The notes under the pieces: model-generated
The model's database searches: none
What the model was told of the DNA's origin: nothing
The model's input: only the letters and a program-made list of their open reading frames with translations
Program-made: the position numbers and the translations under genes
DNA from: Pseudopithomyces maydicus
Lineage: Eukaryota > Ascomycota > Dothideomycetes > Pleosporales > Didymosphaeriaceae
Direction: 5' to 3'
Assembly: GCA_026873275.1 (NCBI GenBank)
Contig: JANTUC010000012.1
Span: 764,001-828,000 of the forward strand
DNA: 64,000 nt
Shown here: positions 56,047 to 64,000 of the stretch, piece after piece
How positions within the stretch are numbered: position 1 is the stretch's first letter
Layout of the letters: every line of letters starts with the position of its first letter

Positions 56047-57890
56047 TCAATCCCTCTGAATCTCCGAATAGAACTTCCATTGACTCTTGTAGTCCTTACT
56101 AAGTTTCACCTCTTGATCCCCCAGGATCAATGCTCGGAAGAGTTCAATAGGCATTTGGTTAGCCTATGTTTGTCAATTTACGAGCTCATGGGTGGTTCAT
56201 CATGTCTCGAACAGAGGCTGCATACCTTAAGAAACTGGTCATGGAATTCCTTCTCCGGCAACAGTCCTTTCTCCACAATCTCCTTCCTTAGTGCATAAAT
56301 CTGCAAACCTCCAAGCATATATCCCGCCTGATACAGCGGGCCATAGTCACCCATCACACTTCTCCTTACTTCTCCCTCTGCCGTTGCGCGTTCATGACCA
56401 ACCCAATCAATGAGGAATTCTACACATTCCTCTGCAGTCATCTCCCCAAGGTGGTATTTTAAGGAGAATATGATGCGTGCACAACGGTGCATACGCCAGA
56501 ATAGCATACCGATTCGGTTTTCTGGAGTCTTTTGCCACGATGGTGAATCCCACAGGACCATCTCCCAGTAGAATGCCCATCCTTCGATACAAAATGGCGT
56601 TTGGAAAAGCTGGCGGTATGGACGATGGCGTACCATATAATGCATATGTAGATGGTGACCCGGAATCATCTCATGGAACACTGTTGCCCGGGCAAAGTGG
56701 ATATTGTTACCTCGTAGACTCATCAGTTTTTGTTCGTGGCTCATGGTAGAGGTTGGGTAAGAAACGACGATTTCGTCTCCTCCGAGGAAAAACGGGTTCA
56801 TTTTCTGGGCCTTCGGGCTCATCATGAAGGTTTGTATTGTCTCGTCGCAAAGAGCTGGAACGGTGACTCTATCGTGCCTTCTGACATATGCACTTGCTTC
56901 TTTAGTGAGGTCTCGAACAAGTTGCGGTTGCTTGCCTGGCTCAACGTATAAGTTCTTTACGTGTTCCAGAGCATCACGCCACTCCTGAAACCCTAATGTC
57001 TCTGCAGCTTTCTGCATTTCAGCCTCACACCAAGCGTACTCTTTTTGGCCGATCTCTATTAGCTCCTCCGGTGTGTATGGTATTAATTCGACGTCAAGAG
57101 CCTCATGTATGCCTTGGCAACCTATTGGCTCGCCGATTATGGCATCTTGGTTGTCTGAATCCAAACCTAGACTTATCTTCTTAATTGCAACAACAATTTC
57201 CTGCAAAGTCTTGATCAACTTTGAGTAAGGATCCGATATCCAGTATGTGAACAATGGGTCGTATCCGTTATAAAAGTCGTGCCATTCCTTCCAGTGCATT
57301 TCTAACTCTTGTAAGGTCCGGGTAGCTCGCCATGCAACCAAAGGCTCGGCCTTTTCATTTCCGTTTAGGATACGAGACTTAGCTACGCACATGTGTTCTA
57401 TACACCCGACAAGTGAATCCGCAGTTTTCTTGGGGTCGAAGTCATCAGCTCTCTGCCTCGCCTCTATTATGATTGCCATTCGCACTGGAAAGAATCCACT
57501 AAGAAAAGCCAGCACTTTGGAGTCTAGTTCAGCATCTCTGCGTATCTGGTAGACCTCGTTGCGGAGGTAATTCTTCAGCAGCAAATAATCGACTTTTTCA
57601 TCCTGGCTCAACTTCTGGAACTGCACCAACTTGAGGGCCTCCAGCTCAGCGTCTAAGTAGCCCTGCAATTTCTCGATGCGGTAGGGTGAGCTGCGGACTT
57701 TCCAGAATTCTTTCAGGTTTCGAAGATCCCATTGCACTCGTGTTATGCGGTCTGCCATCTTCTCATCGATCTCTGCACTCGTAGACAGCTCGCAGCGGTT
57801 TGATGTTGTAGGAGGTAGCGTTGAGAGTCCATCATTATCGGATTGAGTCACCACATTCTGCGAATTTTGAAACAACTTTGGATCTCGCAT
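56047..57890 (-). CDS. DUF885-family protein (putative zinc peptidase-like)
   Basis: Exons 57890-56226 and 56163-56047 (intron 62 nt) give 593 residues, normal for the fungal family. Motifs are FFPVRMAIIIEARQRADDF, the metal-binding type FHEMIPGHHLHMHYM (His-Glu then Pro-Gly-His-His, about residue 408) and FCIEGWAFYWEM. The C-terminus (ANQMPIELFRALILGDQE) is the usual one. Bacterial DUF885 members are thought to be metallopeptidases; the fungal role is not known. An internal Met at residue 45 (MADRITRVQWDL) is another possible start. It converges on the Gfo/Idh gene with 292 bp between the stops. Confidence 0.88.
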
Positions 57891-58434
57891 TGTTACAACC
57901 CTTTATCTTCGAACGTTTGCGCTGATCTCGATAGGATAACTCGGTGTGTATCAGGGCGTGAGCTTGCTACCGCCTCGCAACGGCGGAAGATACTCTCTTC
58001 TGGTATGGCGAATAAAGAGGACAGCAAGTTGCAGAGCAATTGGGGGGAAATGAAGTAAGGCGTTAAGAGAGGGTGGTGATCGGTTGTTATCACCTTCCTT
58101 CCTGATTCGCGCTAGATCCTACATGCCTAGCTTACCCCACACTTCCTATCGAGACGCAGACATTCTATCTTATGATCAGGTCATAGTGGGGATAGAGACT
58201 GCAACATCAGAAAATCGTCTCAGGTTGTAAAGTCTCATTCTCGACACGGCCATGGTACTAGTCTTTAGTATGTATCCTGACTTCCCAAGTTATATACACG
58301 TTACAATCCATCAAACACGCACGGTCGACTCAAATACGAAAGAAATTCTAGGTAGGCTGCTGCAGTAACCGAAATATATGCGTCGGTGTAGTTGGGAATG
58401 AGGATCAGGGTACAGGTAGAGGGTCTTTCACACT
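57891..58434. other. Intergenic, 544 bp
   Basis: Promoter of the DUF885 gene and 3' flank of the oxidase. Nothing specific is recognised. Confidence 0.35.
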
Positions 58435-60692
58435 TCACAACCTGAAACGCCTGTAGCGCGGAATAGGTCCAGTCCTGCTACGCTTCTGTGCTGAGCCATC
58501 CGCCCAAGCCTCTTCAAGAGCTGCTTCGACCTCTGAAAGCTCGCTGTACGGCTGCTCGCGGGCGATTTCTTGGACTCGTGCTGTGATGGCCTGTTGAGTG
58601 AAAGGACCAGTTCGGTCTTCAAAATCCTTGTGAATATATGGCCTTGCAGACCAACGCACGTCCTCGGGATCCCCAAAATCAGTCACCTCGTCGTAACCAA
58701 AATCTTGTAGGCGAGTGACGTTGAAAGCTGCCATCATATCCTGTTTGCTGTCAGTGGCTAGTTTGACCTCCTAATTTGGACTCTTCATACCTGGTCTTCA
58801 TGGATGAGGTTATGACAATGGAACATATACACGCCGTTCCATGGAGCGTAGTGAGCTTCCACGAGCACGACTTCGTTCTTTCCAAGCCAGACGACATCCT
58901 TTAGGCCCGCAGACTCGTAAGGCTCCACTCCCCTACCATTGCGTTGAAGGACTTTGAAGTCAACGAGATGCACATGGATTGGATGAGTCCACCCTCCGCT
59001 ACTGTTTTCAAGCTCCCAGATCTCCACTTTACCCTGAGGGACTTTGGCAAGCACGCGGTTGGCAGCATCTGCAAAGCCCACATCGTTGATTTGCCATTCA
59101 CCATTTGAGCGATGGAAGCGGAAATGATGGTCGATGCCCGAACTGGCAGGCGGGAATGGAACCGTGCGAAGGGTCGAGGGCACCTTGGAGGCATCACTCA
59201 CAGGCGTGCTGCCGACGACGAATTTCATGACCTTGTCAGTGTTTTCATATTCCTCGTCAACACCAACTGCATCGATTAGCTTGGCACTCGAAAAGAGAAA
59301 CGAGTATGAAGAGATACATACCTCCACCTGCATCTTGAATATTGCGGAGATATATCGTCTGACCAGCGTATTGTGAAAAGTCGAAGACAACCTCATAGCG
59401 TTCAGCAACTGCTACCTTCAGATCGTTGACTTGGACGGGTGCTTGAAGAAGTCCAGCGTCCGACGCAATAACCTTGAATGGGATCTTGGTACCAGTTGCA
59501 GTCGATTTGACAAAGTACTAGTGACGCGTCAGTCTACAGTCAAACCGTGTGTTGTTCATGCCTGGTATACTTACTACATCAAAATTGCGAGAGACCGCAG
59601 CATTGAGGAATCGGAAGCGATATTTGCGAGGCTGTACATTGAGATAAGGCCAAGGAACACCGTTAACGTGTATGACATCACCCCAGAGTGATTTGTCTTC
59701 TCCTTGTGTCGTGTGTAATGTGCCATCTGCGTTGTACTCCTTGGAGCTAAGCACAAGAGGTATATCCTGTTGACCGTAGCCTGAAGGAAGACCAAGTGCG
59801 TCCTCTGCTTGATCAGTAATGAGATAAACACCAGCTTGGCCGAAGTAGGCTAGAATAATCAGCTGGTATTCTAGGGTCGAAAGGACATTCATGCATACCA
59901 TTCTCAGCGGTCCAGTGCACTGCGTGATCGTGATACCTATCTGTGTCAGTCGCTCGGGTTTACAGACGCCTCGGTTTGATGGATTATGTACCAGAGCATC
60001 CTAGCGGACTGGAAGTTAGGATAGTAATAATCCTTGTACTCTCCCGGATTGGTCAGATCATCAGCCCATCCATCGAATGGGGCACGGGAGGGAGATCCAT
60101 GTAGATGCACAGAATTTTCGCGGTCTGCGTTGTTCACAAAGCGAACAACGCTCTCGGTGCCCTTTGGAACGATTATGGTAGGGCCAGGACTTTTACCGTC
60201 ATAGCCAACCAAGCGAGCAGGCTTGAGCTTGGGATAGACTTGTTGAGTGAACGGCTTGATCTCAAATTCATAATACCAAATTTGCTGCCCAGTGATAGGA
60301 TTGGTGATTTTCCTGTTATAAATTAACTCCGCTCGTATGAAGAAATGGGCATGGTCCTACTGCTTGGGCGTTGCAACCTCTGGAATCGCAAGAGCTTGAG
60401 AGTAGAGTGTGTAAGCCGGACTCCCAGAGCCCTTCCTCAGTTGAGCGTCATTAGATGGGTCGTCCTACTCACGAGCATGATAAGTCAGTCAAGGCAAACA
60501 TATAACTCGGTACAGAGAAGTCTTTGTGTCTTCCTTCAGGGTAGCTATAGTATATGGCCGCTAACATACCTCAACGATTTGAGCCAGTGCAGAAGCTTCT
60601 GCTGCTGGGATCTGAGTGACATACTGGGCCTGGACCACACAAAAGGACGTGAAGGTCAATGCCAATGTGACACGAGCGAGTTTGGATAACAT
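58435..60692 (-). CDS. Secreted multicopper oxidase, bilirubin-oxidase type
   Basis: Eight exons (60692-60570, 60464-60361, 60312-59992, 59936-59899, 59849-59575, 59517-59322, 59266-58791, 58740-58435) give 612 residues, all in frame. A signal peptide is clear (MLSKLARVTLALTFTSFCVVQA). All four copper motifs are present: HLHG (about 140), WYHDHAVH (about 182), HPIHVHLVDF and MFHCHNLIHEDQDMM. The last carries the Cys-His pair of the blue (T1) copper and the T2/T3 His, and its Met is in the place of the axial T1 ligand. PWPYLNVQPRKYRFRFLNAA and YEVVFDFS are typical of fungal bilirubin oxidases (Myrothecium type), which oxidise bilirubin and phenols and reduce oxygen to water. The C-terminal 100 residues extend beyond the fold. 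The natural substrate is unknown. Confidence 0.94.
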
Positions 60693-63600
60693 TGTCACCA
60701 ATATCTCAGGACTCAATCAAAGCTCGAGGGAACAAGATGAGAAAATATTGTATGGTTGATCTTACAAGAGATCACTGTTCCAGTACTTATACACGTTCAT
60801 CACACCGAACTTCAATGGAATACTCGTATCCTGCAAGGTCCTTGATCCCATAGCCCTTCGAATCTAGAACGCTGTATTCCCACATTTTTGCGTCCGAGAA
60901 AGCCACACCGAGTCGAGTTATTGATTATATGGCTAGGGCATCCTGCTCGAACAAGCCATACTTTCTCATCCCCTGCACTGAAGGATCGAAGAAGGTGGAA
61001 CACCTGTTTTGGGGATTAGCTTCAGCTTTCCAGACAGCCGGTGCCCCACCCCTTTCTTCTGACTACACCCAATTAAATGGATTTGTGTTAGACGCCGAAG
61101 GCCGTATGCCCCTAGAGGACTACGTTAGAGTACGAACCCACACGAGCCAGCCTTCATACAGCCAAGACACGAGCTGCACCTCAATATCACGCCAGAATGT
61201 CGCCTACCTGACCAAATCTTGGGTTGCATATTTGTCCAAGGTAGTGTGTATCCTGATTCACATCCCCTATGGGTCGTGTACCGAGGCCAATCTCACATGA
61301 TCAACAAAGAGGGAAACATGTTAGAAAGATCTCTATATGCTATAATGTATAAAGTTAAGATTTTTTGCGCCATGATTTAGGTGCCTAAATCTGAATCATG
61401 GGCATTCGTGAGCATAAGCTCGTTTGCCGCGCGCTGGGCCAGCTGTTCATGTGTCTTGGCTATCTTTGGGATTGGATCGGATCACCTCCACTGCCAAGTC
61501 GGCATTGGGTTATAAATCGACCGATTTGGAGTAAATACGTGCCATCTGGGATGAGACTATCATGAGGATGCCTTGGTAAGATCTGTGACAGGTGTAACCT
61601 GTTGCAGGCAGCAGCTAGCAAGCATAGTATCCGTTGGACCATATACGCTCATTATAGAAGGTCAATTTCTTAGCTAAAGAGTACGTAGAATCTGAGGGAG
61701 CTCTGAATTTGAATTCTCTTAATATCAAAGGGTTCAGCATCTTTTGTTGGGCGTCGAATTCTATGATATCGATTGCGGCTTTAGCTGTGGGCGGCACTAC
61801 ACGAACCCGCTTCCCGCTGCAGAGCTACGGACTAACCATCTCGCTATAGCATGTAGCCAAGATATTGGCTTGCAGGAATTTGAAAACCCGCGGCTGTACC
61901 AATGAAAGGCAGGAGATAACCCTGCTTTTGGGGGTGGGGGCAACCGCACTCCAGGCCACCCTGTTCTGGACACTGAATGCTCAACCGTCTCATAGTTCAT
62001 AGTATTCATTAGTGTTTACTGCGGTTCCTTCGAGGATTATATGAATCGAGAAGCATTGCTACATAATAAGCATATCACTGACCTTGATGAAAAACATCTA
62101 GTCAAGGTACGAAAACTCCAATTTCGGTTTGTAGGAGTTTTCACTCACCACGTGAATGTCAATTTTGCTCTGGCCCAGTTACACTAGCAAGGATTTTGTG
62201 AGCCTGGAACGTCAGGACGCAGGGCGACACTTGGGTAGCGTGTCATGACACTACATGACTAGGTATCGTCGCGTGGAGATCGGGACGGGAGACGAGCCTT
62301 GGAACGGCCCGTCAACGGGGAAACTACGAACTCGAACAACCAAGTTCACGGATCCACCTTAGGGTCGCTATTTGTTCTGCCTGCGGGTGAATTCTCCAGC
62401 GCTCTCTATTAGAAAAGTAATTCCGCTCTGCCAACTTAGATTCGTCATCAAACTCGAAGGAAGTTCCCGAGATGCATGTTGAAGCTGAGATATCGTAAAG
62501 GTAATGCAAAGACCCAGCCACATTATCCCAGTCAAGTAGTACCGGGGCACCATACACAAGCTTATCTAACTTAAGATCTTGCAAGCAATGAAGTCATTGT
62601 CTGACAAGCCAGTCATGAGGACCAGTACGATGCACCAAGAGCAGGGCAGTTTACACGTTCGAAGCGCACATCGCCTCACCTGGTTCAGTTTGCATGCGAA
62701 TACGGGAAAGGCTGCCTGGTGCCTGAAGCCTCTTACGAGAACAATGCGGATTGCAAAGCATGTACAAGCAGCAAGGGTCAAGACATCTCGTACCTAAAAG
62801 TCCGGAGGGACTACTGCCAAGCGTCGCCTCCGTATTTTCGGGTCGTCCCAAGCGTTTCCATGCTCTTTCGTCGGCGCCGAACTCTCGTATTCCACGCGTC
62901 CTACGAGGTCCGCTGACGGCCTGACCACCCAATCCTCACACGGCAAAAGCAAATATCTTTTTCTCTTCCACCCAAATCAGAAATTCTTGGCAGCCTAAAA
63001 CGCGGAGCAGGATTCCGTCTTTGCATACCAATACTATGGTCGACATTCAAATGTGACTTCTTTTCTTGGCGTAGAGAAGAATATGTAGTTTCGGGTATAC
63101 ATGGTTTCCAAAATTGGAAGCATGTGCGTGAGCGCCGGCAAGACACGTGCGTGGTGCTGCGCGATATACCGAGTACGATATGCAGGCCCATCATGTACGG
63201 ACTGCGCATTTACCGCATATGACGGACTTAAACCCGGGTGAGGCTTTTCAGGCAGTCATGTGGATTCAAGAAGATATCGATGCAGCAGAGCTGAACATGG
63301 CATTTTGCGATTTCAGTGCGTATGGGCAGAATGCTGTGAAAGCACATTTGCTTGATGATGTCTTATCAGCAGTTTTCGATGTATCAGTCACATTGACCTG
63401 CTCGTGGTCGAACGCCTTCATGAATCCGTCCCATGACCTGCCCAAGCCAGCCACGACGATAATAGAATGGCTTAAACGCTTTGCCACCCCCTTGGAGCTC
63501 TCGCCACTAATGCCTATAGAAGACTTAGACCAATGACTGGTGTAGAACCTCCCGTTGATCGCGAGGATGGAAGGAACCATACAAGTCAGATGATAGGGGC

Positions 63601-64000
63601 CAAGTGCCTTAGGCAGTATCTTTGAGGATTTTCCAAGCCTTCGGAGCTTCTAGGCGGGGCACTGTTTGGATTCAGTCATCATTAGCTGAAGGATAATACG
63701 CGGCAATATTTTCATAGAGAAAAATACCAAGAGACTGTTCGGTTGGGTTGGGTTGTCCACAGCCCCATTGAAGTCCCTCAAGACGAGGAGACTCGGGTGT
63801 TTGATACGCTGACTGTAACTTTCCATGTAGAACTCATCAGGCCATGATGGTCCTTTTTCCACCTCGGTTTAAAACATCCCAACACAACAGTAAGAAAATA
63901 GCGTACGGTTATCTTTCCCGTGACGTTTCAGAATGGTATGCCTCCTGTTCTGATTCAGGCAACCAAAGATGCTGACAATAACCACGTGAGCGCTCAGATA
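60693..64000. other. Gene-poor stretch to the window end, 3.3 kb
   Basis: No conserved coding sequence is recognised. Short open frames at 62324-62584 (minus), 63147-63536 (plus) and 63650-63862 (minus) have no known domain and no convincing splice partners. A tRNA-like fragment near 61790-61860 is listed among the rejected items. Confidence 0.4.

Noticed and set aside
61790..61860. tRNA-like sequence on the minus strand (A-box-like TAGCGAGATGG, B-box-like GGTTCG)
   Set aside because: The T-arm and acceptor stem do not pair and the box spacing is short. At best it is a tRNA-derived fragment.
62324..62584. Minus-strand frame of 86 codons with a natural-looking sequence
   Set aside because: Could be a relic of a larger gene, but no neighbouring exon or known family was found.
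63147..63536. Plus-strand frame of 129 codons near the window end
   Set aside because: No known domain and no supporting splice partner; kept only as a possibility.

Overview
The window looks like nuclear DNA of a filamentous ascomycete, most likely a Dothideomycete of the order Pleosporales. This is inferred from gene content and gene style: compact genes, GT-AG introns mostly 47-60 nt long with CTAAC/CTGAC-like branch points, a velvet factor, a spherulin-4 protein, fungal-specific transcription factors and a P450/reductase pair. I recognise no tRNA, rRNA, intact transposon or CRISPR array. Gene models were rebuilt by hand from splice signals and frame continuity. In most multi-exon genes the exon lengths sum to an exact multiple of three.

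Layout. 1-15.8 kb is dense and mostly housekeeping: a partial unknown gene, ATG5, an unknown gene divergent from it, a small Ddr48-like stress protein, a CobW/ZNG1-type metallochaperone, a spherulin-4 protein, a membrane-anchored prolyl 4-hydroxylase-like enzyme, a PHO80/PREG cyclin, proteasome beta-1 (PRE3) and a BEM46 hydrolase. 15.8-28.4 kb is looser and GC-rich, with long leader or intergenic stretches: a YTH-RRM RNA reader, the developmental regulator VelB and the ribosome-quality-control E3 ligase HEL2. 28.8-37.3 kb is dense again: MND1, a small unknown protein, a CSA/Rad28 WD40 protein, an unknown acidic protein, a METTL21-like methyltransferase and a coiled-coil protein. 37.9-45.2 kb is metabolic: a sugar-type MFS transporter, then a cytochrome P450 reductase and a P450 transcribed divergently from one shared promoter. 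45.2-64 kb is sparse and accessory-like: a bZIP factor, an ARCA-type transcription factor divergent from a Gfo/Idh/MocA dehydrogenase, a DUF885 peptidase-like protein and a secreted bilirubin-oxidase-type multicopper oxidase, separated by long empty stretches.

The strongest unexpected signal is not a new system but a recurring defect. In five conserved genes (YTH, HEL2 three times, CPR, bZIP, ARCA factor) the homologous reading frame continues only if one base is added, and each time the break sits on a run of exactly five C or five G. The simplest reading is a homopolymer undercall (six read as five) in the assembly rather than five dying genes. Biologically, the best lead is the head-to-head P450/reductase pair with a 9-bp palindromic element in its shared promoter, next to a transporter.
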